From Symsagittifera roscoffensis (lineage: Eukaryota; Xenacoelomorpha; Acoela; Convolutidae), in contig NW_026971149.1 of the NCBI RefSeq assembly GCF_963678635.1, forward strand, positions 560,001-624,000: DNA of 64,000 nt, written 5' to 3'. The notes beneath the pieces were generated by a model. That model ran no database searches. It had not been told where the DNA came from and worked only from the letters and a program-made list of their open reading frames with translations. Positions 13,108 to 23,733 of the stretch are shown here, piece by piece (positions within the stretch are counted from its first letter, which is position 1; each line of letters opens with the position of its first letter). A program made the position numbers and the translations under genes.

Positions 13108-14389
13108 CGCAAATTTCCTTTTTCTGGTTGACTTTAAATTTCAGCATATTATACTCATCAGCAATAAGAGACATTTGATTTTGCTCGCACCAAATTTGAA
13201 GTTGACTGATGTCATCCTTAAACTTTTTATTGTTAGTGCTAAGAAATTTGTAATCATCTGCATATCCTAGGGCAAAAGAGTTTTCAGTTGTCTTTAATAT
13301 ATAAGATGAACATGAGTGGTCCCAATAGCGAACCCTGAGGTACACAACAGGTTACGTCAAGCATAATTGATTTTTTTGCCCAATTTTGACATACTGCTTT
13401 CGGTCCTTTAAGTAGTTTTCTAATTTGGCCAAAAATTTTCGACCAATACTCATTTTTTGCAGTTTTCGTAAATTATTTCTATTTGACACTTTGTCAAACG
13501 CTTTTTCGAAGTCTAAATAAAAGTTGAGTACAGTTTGTTGAAAATAATTTTCTCAAAAACTTTTGAAATGTTGCATAACTGACTTTATCATCTTCTTTGA
13601 AGATCGACGATATTTGTCCCATTTTCCAGACGGACGTAAAAATTTCTTTGTTTAGTCTTGTTTGAAATATTAAAAACAGAGATTTCACTAAAGCAGAGCT
13701 GAGGTTTAGGAGTATTTCATTTTCTGTTTTGTCAGGACCACATGCTTATTTTGGATCAAGCGACTTTTGTACATTCGAAATTTGGATCTCAGTTAACTCA
13801 ATTTTTTAAATTGTGCAAGCGGTTTCGTTTATAGTTCGGTCTAGCGTATCATGGACTTCTGTGTGGAACACACTTTGGAAATTTTTTTTGAAAAGTTCAG
13901 CTTTTTCGTTTTCAGATTTAGCTACTTTATCGCAATAATACATTCGATCCTTTAAATACTCAGATTTCCTTAAACTCCTGAAATATTTGTGGCTCTTTTC
14001 CCTTTTCCCCCCACTTACAATTTTTTACATGTAAATTTGTTGACGACATAGTCCGATTGTTATGAAAATTTCCATTCAGGCTAATAAAGCCACGACAAAC
14101 ATATTTGGTATTCATATTCAACATCGTAAAACCACTCGCTACGCTAATGTTTTGAAGCTCGTGTGAGGTGGGGGAAAAGAAAAAGAGCCCTATTTGTTTA
14201 ACTCGCTGAATTTCCGACTGGCAAAAACTTTTTCTTCGAAACTTGCTAAATCAATTTTAGCTGAAGTTTTGTATTCCGAATCGAAGTGAAAAAGAGCCGT
14301 GGAAACAATGCCGTAAAAACGAAAAATCACTAAAATAAACAGAAAACTTAAAAGCATCATATCATCATTATTCAACGCTAGGCTGATGA
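12821..14389 (-). pseudogene. LINE (CR1/jockey-like) reverse transcriptase pseudogene, interrupted by a MITE
   Basis: Read on the minus strand from 14389 down, the order is: a linker region (EKAELFKKNFQSVF), an entry motif (GPDKTENEILLNLS, then FTSVWKMGQISSIFKEDDK), the PQGSLLGPL motif near 13340, the catalytic stretch FALGYADDYKFLS near 13265, and the C-terminal LTYGSQALYYDKSEM. These are the usual non-LTR RT blocks. PQGS and YADD lie in different frames, so there is at least one frameshift, and stops occur elsewhere. A 200-bp MITE (13991-14190) splits the linker. With the MITE and one copy of its target duplication set aside, the two sides read on in the same frame. No endonuclease domain is recognisable. 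The clade assignment is tentative. Confidence 0.85.
13991..14190 (+). mobile_element. MITE with terminal inverted repeats and 7-bp target duplication
   Basis: It begins GGCTCTTTTCCCTTTTCCCC and ends GGGGGAAAAGAAAAAGAGCCC, an obvious inverted-repeat pair. It is flanked on both sides by TATTTGT (13984-13990 and 14191-14197). It sits in the RT-linker frame of a LINE, and the frame is continuous across it once one flank copy is discounted, which fixes both ends almost to the base. It is non-coding. The termini do not match a superfamily I can name; 7 bp is unusual for MITEs, with 7-8 bp known for some P-like elements and 6-7 bp for Dada. Confidence 0.9.
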
Positions 14390-14452
14390 TGTGAACAAAA
14401 TCATATAAAAATTTGCAGTTGGGGGGGGGGGGGGGGGGAGGAAAAAGAGCTT
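14390..14452 (-). mobile_element. Truncated MITE end
   Basis: The stretch ending in a run of about 18 G, then AGGAAAAAGAGCTT, matches the end of the MITE family in reverse orientation (compare GCAGTT-poly(G)-AGGAAAAA at 14986-15017). Only about 60 bp remain; the other inverted repeat is absent. GCTAG occurs on both sides, but this is too short to call a target duplication. Confidence 0.6.
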
Positions 14453-14814
14453 AATGCTAGCTACTTGATTATTTTCGCCAGTGTGGGTCATTGTTCTCAT
14501 TTTCTGATTTCCGTTATTCTTCTGATGTGATTTTTTGAATTGTTTTTCTCTGTCAAACTGAGTGGCAATTGTTTTTCAAACAGAGATGATTTTACATAGA
14601 GACCTTGTGCTTTACACTACCTTTCGAATACTTGTAGAAACCAAAAAGGCAAAGGGGGTGATTGAAGAAAGACGATAATGAAACATGGCTTGAAATTTTG
14701 CACGAGCCTTATAATGGAAAATCACTATTCAACAAAGTGATTCCAGGAACGAATTATCAATTTAAGCATCTAAAGTTTTCGGGTAAGATTTCAACTTTGC
14801 AAAAACAATTGGTT
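14453..14814. other. Unrecognised sequence hosting a MITE
   Basis: About 360 bp with no clear feature. A plus-strand frame from about 14668 reads DNETWLEILHEPYNGKSLFN and continues to the MITE at 14815. With the MITE and one flank copy removed, the frame continues for only a few codons to a stop. It looks coding-like, perhaps a fragment of an old transposon or exon, but I do not recognise it. Confidence 0.3.
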
Positions 14815-15020
14815 GGCTCTTTTTCCTATACCCCCTCCCCACCTCACACCTCAATATATTAGTGTAACGAGTGTTTTTAAGAGGTTGAGTATGAAGACCA
14901 AATATGTTTGTCATGGCCTTATCAGTCTGAATGTAAATTTTCATAACAATCAGACAATGTGGTCAACAATTTTACATGTACAACTTTGCAGTTGGGGGGG
15001 GGGGGGGAGGAAAAAAAGCG
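14815..15020 (-). mobile_element. MITE, second full-length copy, reverse orientation
   Basis: It starts GGCTCTTTTTCCTATACCCC and ends in poly(G) then AGGAAAAAAAGCG. Its interior is the reverse complement of the MITE at 13991-14190 (GTGTAACGAGTG, TATGAAGACCAAATATG, TTTTACATGTA). Flanks are ATTGGTT (14808-14814) and ATTGGTG (15021-15027), six of seven identical, again a 7-bp target duplication. Non-coding. Confidence 0.85.
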
Positions 15021-15162
15021 ATTGGTGTTGCTGCTTGAAACGCAAACAAAATAGTGTTGTAAAGCAGCTTAACTAAATCATCCTTTCGCATAACACACTT
15101 TTAGGACTAAAGACAAAAAAGCCAGGCGACAAAGTTCAGTTTGTGTTTTTGAGTGCTATATT

Positions 15163-15528
15163 TGGAACCAGTTCTAAACTAGAATTTATAATTGGTTATA
15201 ATTACAATTCTCTAATTCTATAAATTATTCTTAACTAACCAATCATATTCCATAACTAACTGTTACACCTATTTATAAGTGCTGAAACTACTTGTAGTTT
15301 CAGCACCAGAGCAAGTTGAGTTAAGCTTAGAATACAGTTGTTCTCCTTCTGGAACTTGCACAAACCAGTATACACTATTGAGACTAGGAGATATAAGAGT
15401 AAGATTAAGATTGGTATTAGACTAAGAAGTTGCACCAATCTATCCGGCCGAAAATAAGATAGCGTGACGAGCAGACGGTGTACCCTATTCGAAATTACTC
15501 TATGAGATAGACCACCAAACCTAACTCA
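15163..15528 (+). mobile_element. Diverged solo LTR of the gypsy-type family
   Basis: It begins TGGAACC and ends CTAACTCA, as do the two other LTRs in the window (15791-16194 and 54009-54418). It shares their hairpin, a TATAAGAG box (15392-15399) and the block AATAAGATAGCGTGACGAGC. It is about 40 bp shorter than the others, lacking part of the stretch after the hairpin. No primer-binding site follows it. The 5-bp flanks are ATATT and ATGTT, four of five identical, compatible with an old target duplication. I infer a solo LTR left by recombination. Confidence 0.75.
15279..15306 (+). promoter_or_regulatory. LTR hairpin with compensatory changes (solo LTR)
   Basis: GTGCTGAAACTAC and GTAGTTTCAGCAC are perfect inverted repeats separated by TT. 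As RNA this could fold into a 12-bp stem with a CUUG loop. Against the copy at 15904-15931, both sides of one pair have changed (T-A to C-G), so pairing is kept. Confidence 0.7.
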
Positions 15529-15790
15529 ATGTTTTTGCTAAGATAAGAAAACGATAAGAAAAAACGATAAGACAAACGATAAGAAAATAACTTCCTATCT
15601 CTGACTCCAGCGTTCTGGAACTTTTCTCTTGAAGTGAAATTATGTCGACGATTCTAGTCTTCTGGACTTCTCTTCTCCAGGGAACAAGAAAAAGAAAATG
15701 ATGCTCGCCACATACCGAAGTTCATCATCCGTCCTTCAATTGCAGAATAAAAGAGATAAAACTCAAAAACTCTGTAAACCCCGGATGGGT
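15529..15790. other. Sequence between solo LTR and gypsy copy 1
   Basis: About 260 bp without a gene. It opens with four irregular repeats of AA(A)CGATAAGA (15548-15595) and then becomes unique. It has no recognisable motif, and 15791 marks the start of the next LTR. Confidence 0.5.
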
Positions 15791-15903
15791 TGAACCTGAT
15801 CTAAACTACGTTTTACTATTTATAATTTAGATATTTTACCAATGTAAAATACTTGATATTAACCAATCACAATCCATCCAACTAACAACACACTTATTTG
15901 TAA

Positions 15904-15931
15904 GTGCTGAAATTACTTGTAATTTCAGCAC
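15904..15931 (+). promoter_or_regulatory. LTR hairpin (copy 1)
   Basis: GTGCTGAAATTAC-TT-GTAATTTCAGCAC is a perfect 13-bp inverted repeat about 114 bp into the LTR. It could act as a palindromic protein-binding site in DNA or as a hairpin in the transcript; the sequence alone cannot decide. Confidence 0.7.
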
Positions 15932-16060
15932 CAGAGAGATTTGAATTTAACTAAGAAATTAGTTGCCTCTCCCGAGTACTTCAGCAGCCGCAACAATACC
16001 AGTATACTCTAGATCTATTGAGCCTAGCAGAGACTAGTTAAACACCCTGAGACTAGTAGA

Positions 16061-16068
16061 TATAAGAG
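16061..16068 (+). promoter_or_regulatory. Candidate TATA box in the LTR
   Basis: TATAAGAG occurs at the same place in all three LTRs (15392, 16061, 54281), preceded by a GAGACTAG block and followed by TAAGA. Conservation among diverged copies supports a promoter role; the start site was not determined. Confidence 0.5.
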
Positions 16069-16196
16069 TAAGATTATGATCGGTATTAGACTAATAAGTT
16101 GCACGAATCTATCCGGCTGAAAATAAGATAGCGTGACGAGCAGACGGAGTATCTTATCAGTTCTCTATGAGGACAGTCATCCGTACATAACTCATA

Positions 16197-16214
16197 TGGT
16201 GCGACCAAAAGTCT
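16197..16214 (+). other. Candidate primer-binding site, copy 1
   Basis: TGGTGCGACC begins 2 bp after the LTR and is followed by AAAAGTCT. The leading TGG fits pairing with a tRNA CCA end. I could not match the remainder to a particular tRNA. The same site lies 2 bp after the LTR of copy 2 at 54421. Confidence 0.6.
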
Positions 16215-17470
16215 CAAACAGACCTTAACTGACTTAGAATTAGAAAAAATAGATTAGAATTAGACAATTTATTAGACATGTCTCTCCGAATCAACCATTC
16301 TCCGACAACTTTCCAAACAATACGAAAAATACCAAATACCAAACCGAGAAGACCAAGGACAAGGCACGATCTACCATTAGGAAGAAATCTACGGATTGAT
16401 TTCATGATAGTACGACGGAAACTGCAACAAACCTATGTATTTAGGATCACTTCCGCAGCAAATTTAAATTTTTATTCAACGACATAAGAGTTGAAAAAAC
16501 CCCAGTAACTTTAATGGTGCTAAACCTACTGTTTATACAATGACGGCTGATAAAAACAACACAAGTCGTTCCCTCAAATCTGCACTTAATTAAAACATTT
16601 TAAAAATATAATTTATTGAATTTAAAAAACTAAAAATTAGTTAAAACAAAAACTCATTGTTAATTTTAATAATCCAACAAATCATTTCATCAGCCCAGCT
16701 TCATCACCTAAAAAATAACAGCAAATTACACAAAACTAACATCAATCTAAACCTTAATCTTAAATTTTTCACACTTAAACCGTGACATTAAATTTTATCA
16801 AGTCTTACCCTTGTTTTCTCTTAAAATTATATCAACTTAAAAAACAAATCTTCAACGTTTTCCTTGGATCTTTAAACAGTCACTTAAAATAACTTTCTTT
16901 GTTTTCTGATCATCATGGCTTTCCTTGGATCAAACGGAACAATTTTGTTCTCCCACACATTTTCAGAAGTGTCTAACGACCTCAAACGTCGATTCACTAC
17001 CCAACCCTTATCAAAGACCCAGGACTAATAGAAAGTTTTGAAAAAAAACTAACCGTTCTAATTAAGTTAAACAGTGAAGAACTTCGGTTACTCATCCTTT
17101 GCTTGATTTTCTTCCTCTTAGATGACCCTGGCTAAAACACTTAACCTTAATAAGTCATAAAATAGTACCTAACGTTCTACTTGCGTTCTAAATTTACCTG
17201 AACATTGTGGATTGGTTTACTATTCTCTAACCCTTGATCTTAAAGCACAAACTCTAAGTAAGATTAGATAAATTATCTTAAATTAGAACTAGTCAGGAGA
17301 AAGTAAAAAATCATTCTCACGAATCGATATACTACTCTCTCTCCAACCCGTCAAACCATTACAACATATGCCCCAAGATAAAATTACCACAAAAAACGCG
17401 TAAGAACTAACAGTTTAAAAAAATAAAAATCTCTAACCCAAATATTGCATCCATCATCCTAAAACTTATA
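16215..17470 (+). other. Leader of gypsy-type copy 1
   Basis: About 1.25 kb between primer site and gag, with no long frame. TCCTTGGATC occurs twice, 61 bp apart (16861 and 16922), as it does in copy 2 (55081 and 55141, 60 bp apart). A further shared block reads GTCTAACGACCTCAAACGTC and could form a small CGAC/GTCG hairpin. Leaders of LTR elements often hold packaging or regulatory signals; any such role here is inference. Confidence 0.55.
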
Positions 17471-19660
17471 AGTGATAATCTAGGTAACAAACAAACAATC
17501 GTATACATAATTGTTTAATAAAAGACGAAAAATACGACCTTGTAATCACACCACATAGACAAACAGTAGAATATATCAGATCAAAACGACATACACGAAA
17601 AAAGACAATCATAACAAAACCAAAACAAATTAACAGAAAACGATTTTCAAAACAAAGAAATGCAGTTTCAGAGTCAGACACAAACACAAAACAGGAACTT
17701 TAAGAATTAAAAGATTCCATAAGTAAAATTAACCCGATCGACGACGACCAAAATTATTTTTCCGACTCAAAAGCCACAATTCCATCGTCAATAAAAAGTA
17801 AACGCGAAAAAAAGAAGTCATATATCAACAAACCAATGCTTTTGTAAATGAAATCAACCAATAAGACATATTGAATGTTACACACTAACAGTTTTACAAT
17901 ATAAAACATGATCCAGTACGACTAAATTTTTGACAATAAATCAATACTCCCATTTTTTATAAAACCACTAAATGATCCCTCCCGAGGACAAGTACAATTT
18001 GCCATAATTTAATTGTGACTTATTTGAAAACAAAATTAGCCCATTTAAACAAGAATACCCTGAAGTACAAATTAAACGAGAAATCCTTGATCACTACCAA
18101 AAAGATATATTTAATATCACAACACGTTATGGTTTATACACAATCGAAATTGCTTCACCAAAGCAAAATCACCAAAAACACCAAATACAAACAGACGATA
18201 TAAACATAGAATTCTCGAAACTCTTTACAGACTACATAAAAACTATACCACACCAAAATTCACTAAGTGCAAATTCCATATTCACAAACGATGTATTCTC
18301 AATTTTATAGCTATCTATCTACACAAGGTGACTCACCAATTCAAACATCCCGACATACAGCTGTAAGACAAGAAATAAGTCTTTTCTCAAAATTCTTAAG
18401 CACAAACCGTAAAAATCTCACTAAAAACGAAATTTCAGAAGTTTTTAAACACGATCTACAAAAGATACTAGCGTGGTTTAAAATTGATTTTTTTGCCAAT
18501 AATCTTGACCTGATATCAGTAGCAAAAAAAAACTCAAATCACAAAATTCAGATGACGAAACCATATTGGCTGACAAAACATATTAGGTTTGGGACCCTGA
18601 ATGGTCTCATTCATCATTTATTAATATATTAACTCACATCTCAAGTCAAGCAATCACTACAGTTTCCAACAATAAAGATTGTCTTAGAATAACTCCACTT
18701 ACTATTGATGCAACACCTATAAACTATAATTCAATATTCACATGGAGAAGGAAATAATAGATTAAATTCTACATTTATCAACCAAGAAATTTTAAATGGA
18801 ACAAGAACTCTTAAACAGCAAGATATCTAAGCCCTATCACATTTCTTAGATGAAGAAATAGTTGAAACAGTGCCAACAACACAACAAAGCATTTCTCCTA
18901 TTCAACCAACACTTACAACCCAAAAAAAAACAGCATTTCCACAAACAACTATACAATCGACGGTGAAACCTTCAGTTCGACCAAAAATATTCACATATGA
19001 CTACCAAACATTTAGACTTGTAACAACATCAAGACAAACAAATAAGCAAAAAACATCAAACAAAAATAACTTCCGAGATCATAACTACAATTTTTTTCCA
19101 AAAATCCAAAACAACAAACCCTCAATACTAGTCAAAAACAACCGCAACCACAAAATCAAAAAGTACCACAGCAAGCTTTTCAATCAGTATTTTTTAGCAA
19201 CCAGCCGCGAGCTACACTGGATTGTAGCAAAAATTAACAATTTTTCAAACAAAAATCATAGCAAACAGGCCTGTTAGAAATCAACCACATTACTCAGAAG
19301 ACGAAGAATATTATAATCAAAACCAACGATTTAACACAAATAATCCTCACAATAACTGAAACTTCGAACAGTCAGATCCTTTCTATCAACCAGATCTTTT
19401 CGAACCATGTACACAAAACGAACAAGACATCATCCATTCTCAAATAATAATAATTTTCAATAACAAAACCCAGTGAATGCACAAAATTATTAACCAACTC
19501 AAATGCAAAATGAAATTCCACTACCATATTATCTACAACAACATGAAATAACAAAGACTCAATTTACAAATTTCTCTCAAATACCAAACGCCGCTGAATC
19601 ACTACAAACGACAATGAATCCACACCTTATGAGTGGATCCTAAATATCTTCAAATAAGCC
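17470..19660 (+). pseudogene. gag N-terminal region, decayed (copy 1)
   Basis: Matches 55668-57910 of copy 2. Conserved peptide islands include DLQKILAWFKIDFFANNLDL near 18445 (copy 2: DLQKILAWFIIDYFTHNIDL), DPEWSH near 18595 and LTIDATPINYN near 18700. It is broken by frameshifts and stops. At 18885-18887 it keeps CAA where copy 2 has a TAA stop (57102-57104). I recognise no domain; the position just before the capsid-like part makes it a Gag extension. Confidence 0.7.
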
Positions 19661-20430
19661 ATTAAAAGTATTCACAGAAACAGATCCCTAATACTCAGTA
19701 GAAGCTTATTTAAATGCAGTCACAGCAAATTTGATTTTAAATATAGGAATTGAACTAGTAAATACACCACTTCATAAAAAATGGACACATATACAAACAG
19801 CTCTAACCCAAGCCACACTTGATGGCGCAGCCCAATAATGGTTTTCAGTTTTACCTATAGATATTAAATCAGATTGGAAAAGATTCACATAAAAATTTTC
19901 AAAAAAATTAGACTCCAAAAGATACAAACAACATCAAGAATATTTATGCAATAAAGTTCGTAGAATCCCAAACGAAACATTCAAACAACTAGCTGTAAGA
20001 ATTGAAACACTAGTAGGAAAAGCATAATCCCTTTATACACATGATTACAAAAATACAAAAATGACAGAAATTTTAATGATGACTCTAACACTTCAATTAC
20101 AAAAAATTGCAATCAGAAAGAGAGCATCACATCATCTTCAATCCGAGAACCCGATATAGACTTCAAAAAACTTGTAGATAAAATAGAATAAGCCAAAATC
20201 ACTATGAAATTGAAAGAAACAGAAAGTTTAAAATTAGAATATGTAAATAATATTCATTGGATTTTATTCATTGAATCTAGACAAAAACAACAAGATAATC
20301 ACAACAAACCACAAAAACACAGAGAACCCAATAAATCATTTTACCAATACATGAAAAAAGACCAAAACCTACCAAACAAAAATATTCACAGTACCAAAAA
20401 TTCAGGCAAACCACTCACTCCCTGACAATT
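19661..20430 (+). pseudogene. gag capsid-like region, decayed; zinc knuckle deleted (copy 1)
   Basis: Aligns with 57911-58800 of copy 2 (TDP-YSVEAYLNAVTANLILN; later ETFKQLAVRIETLV). Stops replace residues kept in copy 2: TAA at 19890 for CAA, and TAA at 20189 for CAA. Between about 20245 and 20275 the sequence jumps from the coiled NLKLQYVN-like region straight to the stretch after the CCHC knuckle. The zinc knuckle present at 58624-58665 in copy 2 is therefore missing here. Confidence 0.8.
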
Positions 20431-21210
20431 ATAATGTCTCTAGACAACAATCACCCTACCGATATAACTATTGAAGAAGATCTCCGGATAAAAAAAAATT
20501 CACGATACTTCTCATGGAAATATAATAGTCAATCAAACAGTCAAATCAACAGTCAGATATCAAAATAATTATTCAAGATCAAATTCAAATAGAAGCAACT
20601 ATTCGAACTTCGTTAAAAACAGTTCCCGTTCAAACTCTCGTAATAGATACTATTCAAACGATAGATCTAGAAACTCCTCATAGAATAAAATTCCTCGTAC
20701 AATAGAAACGGAAGTTATTCAAATAACAGAAACATACAGTATCAAAATAACAGATCACGAGACTATTCAAACAATCAATCAAACTACCAAAAATCAAATT
20801 ACAATAACTATCACCAATAGATCTCCTGACAATTCCCAAAACAGAAATTCGAATTATCAAAATCGACAAAGAATTTTTTCTCAGTCACCGCACAGAAAAA
20901 ATACAATATCAAATTTCACAACAAAACTAGAATTAGTACCCTTGAACATCAAAGACAAATTAACGAAGTACAACAATCAACTGAACAAACTCAATCAGAC
21001 GCTACCACAATGAAAACAAAACATAAAATACACTTTCAATAAACATGCTTCAGATTGAAAACGAATACGAAACACCAATAGAATAGAATTATTACCAAGA
21101 TAATCTTGACAAATTCGAAACCCTGATAAAATTCAAGAAATAATAGACTTAACTCAACAAGATTTTAAAGGAAGTTCAAGCACAAGCAATACACATCGAA
21201 ACGCTTCAAA
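20431..21210 (+). pseudogene. gag C-terminal N/S/R-rich region, decayed (copy 1)
   Basis: Low-complexity sequence rich in Asn, Ser, Arg and Tyr codons, with repeats of the type AATAGAAGC-AACTATTC. It corresponds to 58800-59680 of copy 2. Several stops interrupt it. Basic, Asn-rich tails after the Gag zinc knuckle usually bind RNA; here this is inference from composition. Confidence 0.6.
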
Positions 21211-21420
21211 CAAAATAAAACTACCCAAGGAAAAACTTGGACAGTACCACTTCTTTTAGAAAGTCCAAAAAAAGGATTTTCAATCATCCGACCTCGAAAT
21301 TGATTTTAAAGAGACTCAGGAGCAGAATCAAATTTTATAAACACTCCCACCAGGAAAGAAATTCAAAATCTACATTCAAAATTAAAACCCTTCCTACCCG
21401 AACAATGGAACAAAAAAACT
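21211..21420 (+). pseudogene. Retropepsin remnant (copy 1)
   Basis: WTVPLLLESPKK at about 21235 matches WTIPFLLESPRN in copy 2. The aspartic protease signature DSGAESN is readable at 21313-21321 onward but out of frame with the upstream part. The residue before PLLLES keeps CAA at 21226-21228, where copy 2 has a TAA at 59681. Not functional. Confidence 0.7.
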
Positions 21421-21730
21421 CTTAAGCAAACCTTTCAAACAAACATTCCATATCACTGATATCAAACACAAAATTATTGGAATACCATTTATCACCAAAT
21501 ATATCCCTTTTATTAATATCTTAAATAGTATAATACACATAAAAGACAAATACACAAAAGTAAAAAAATCATCACTCACGATTTTTTCAAAGTCTCAATA
21601 AACAACCGCCATATTTCTCAAAAGTCTACCCCATATACACCAGAAAACGAAAACACCTGCAACCACTAGCAGGATATGTAAACAATTTTTCAGTAAATCA
21701 ACTCCATCAACATAACATGAATCAGTTACT
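21421..21730 (+). pseudogene. Protease-RT linker remnant (copy 1)
   Basis: Contains the conserved stretch KPFKQTFHITDIKHKIIGIP near 21430-21485, almost identical to copy 2 at 59960-60020, then SKYIP and FFKVSINNRHI-like remnants. It stops at the LINE junction at about 21731. Confidence 0.65.
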
Positions 21731-23510
21731 CCATGCTGAAGTTGGCGGTGCTTTCTAGGTCTACCGTAGGCGCTCGTAGCCACGTCTTCAACAGGCGATT
21801 TTTGTCTCTCTCCTCCTTGCTGAAGCTGAGGCGACCGATACCTCTGTAGTGGCTCATAAAGATGTCCGCTTTCTTCAGATTAGAGGTGATGGTTTTCCCA
21901 TTGAGCAGCATCGCCTCATTGGCTGGGGTAGAGTCTGGTCTGCCATTCAGCGAACCTACAACTTTCCACATCTTGCTGTAATCCTGATCCTGCACCAGCT
22001 CGTCAAAGTACTCGATCCACTTCTCTCTCCTTCTTTCCTTGAACGCCTCTTTAGTCTCTCTGCATGCCTCTAGCCACTCCTCTCTTCTCGTTTTCACGTT
22101 TCTTCTGAGCATATTCATTTTCTTCACCAGCGTCTTGATTCTCGGAGTGATTGGTGTGCTGTTCGTCTTCCGTGGCTTTGTCCTCCCGACAGCGACTCTT
22201 GACACACTTCTCAGGATCTCGTTGAACGTCTTCACTCTCCCGCACAGCTTATTTGAGGTCGAAAACTCCTCCGCACGTCGCTCCACCTCGCGGCTGAAAA
22301 CTGCCCAGTCAACTCCCTTGCTCTTCCACCGTCGACGCGCTGCTCCTGGTTTCGTGACGTTGACCTCACTCTCCAACTCAATCGTGATCGGCAGCTGGTC
22401 CGACCCCATGTCGTCACCCACGTTCCAGGACACTCTGCTGGCCATCGAGGAAGGCGCCAGAAAAAGGTCCGGGAGCTCCCAACTCCTGTGGCTATGTTGG
22501 TGCACGTGCTCGTCCCGTCGTTGCTGCAGATGAGATTGTTGTCCGCTATTCACTCTTCAATTCTTTTTCCTCGGCTGTCACTCGGCTGTGCAGTGTCCCA
22601 GAACGCTGAAGGCCCGTTGAAGTCTCCGGCTAAAAAACAGCAGTTCCCAGTCGGCAGCTGGCTAAGGACCAGATCTTCCACGTCTCCTGTGTCTCTGTTG
22701 GGGGGACATAGACGTTGAAGAAAGTCATCCATTTCCGCTTGCTCACTCTCAAGCGGAAGGAACTGGACTCCACATTCCCTCTCTGTTGGTTCCAGTTCTC
22801 TCTCGTCTCCTACTGCAGGTCTTGTTTGATGTAAGACAAAAGACCTCCTCCGTTTCTGCCATCTGCTCTACCGTTCCTGATGCATGAGTAGCCCGGTATC
22901 CACGGGGTCTGGTTCTTCTTGGCCAGTTTGTACTCGTGGACAAGCCCAATATCGATGTTCAGTTCCTGTAAGCTGGCCGCAAGCTCCGTCGTCTTCGTGT
23001 TCACCCGTCCGCGTTCCACTGCAAGATCCTGATCTTGGGCCGGCTGTGAGCTCCTTCCCTCTGCGACGGCTCAACAGGGGGCACAATCTTCTCCGATTCG
23101 GGCTCTCGTCTGCTACTCCTTCTCTCTGCACAGCTGCTGCACATCCACTTCAGGTTTTCCACAAAGAAGTCTACTCGGTCTCTGCTGAACCCAAGTCTGG
23201 CGACGCACCCTTTATGGCAACTGGTATTTCACTCTGAACACGTCACTGGTACTGTGATCGAGGCAATGGTTCTCTTGCACTGACTACATGACCTCCTCAC
23301 GCGCGTGCTGTCTGCCTATCTCAGGGTCAGCATCTCCACCGGTCTGCCCTTCAGCGTCTCGGTGTGATCCGTTTCTTTTGTTGCTTCCTTCCTGTGCGCG
23401 TTGAAGCGCCACTTGTCGCTCGAGTACTTATGATAGACAAAAACACTGCTGTTCTACTCTCTTCCGACCTCGACCGGGCCTTCGACCCGTGCAGTGGCGT
23501 TGACCAATGC
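21731..23510 (-). pseudogene. Microsatellite-associated LINE, copy 1: 5' region, fingers, endonuclease, start of RT; 3' end missing
   Basis: Reading down from 23510: 5' untranslated GC-rich sequence, remnants of PHD-like fingers, the endonuclease start (ELNIDIGLVHEYKL; the catalytic Glu of QES is replaced), AGDFNGPSAFWD near 22600 and the SD-LP motif at 22389-22403. Here that motif is SDQLP, so the catalytic His is Gln. A 275-codon frame (21726-22553) continues into the RT approach (REEWLEACRETKEAFKERRR). It ends at FSM, exactly where copy 3 enters the RT proper. Loss of the 3' rather than the 5' end is atypical for LINEs and suggests deletion or recombination after insertion. Confidence 0.85.

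Positions 23511-23733
<223 letters not shown>

Larger units (their letters stand above)
15791..16194 (+). mobile_element. 5' LTR of gypsy-type copy 1
   Basis: 404 bp, starting TGAACCTG and ending CTCA. It aligns along its full length with the LTR at 54009-54418, including AGTACTTCAGCAGCCGCAA/GAACTTCAGCAGCCGCAA, the hairpin, the TATA box and ATAGCGTGACGAGCAGACGG. Two bases after its end comes TGGTGCGACC, the shared candidate primer-binding site. The matching 3' LTR is not in the window because a LINE replaces the element's right part at 21731. Confidence 0.85.
15791..21730 (+). mobile_element. Ty3/gypsy-type retrotransposon, copy 1 (decayed, 3' part missing)
   Basis: From LTR through leader, gag and protease to the N-terminal side of RT, this runs colinear with 54009-60240 of copy 2, with many substitutions, stops and indels. 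It ends at 21730, where AATTTTTCAGTAAATCAA (matching copy 2 near 60220) gives way to a minus-strand LINE. RT, RNase H, integrase and the 3' LTR are absent. It is an old, inactive copy. Confidence 0.9.

Noticed and set aside
21849-22533. Plus-strand frames of 74-164 codons over LINE copy 1 (and similar at 49850-50519)
   Set aside because: They mirror the minus-strand endonuclease and RT coding region, whose motifs are unambiguous.
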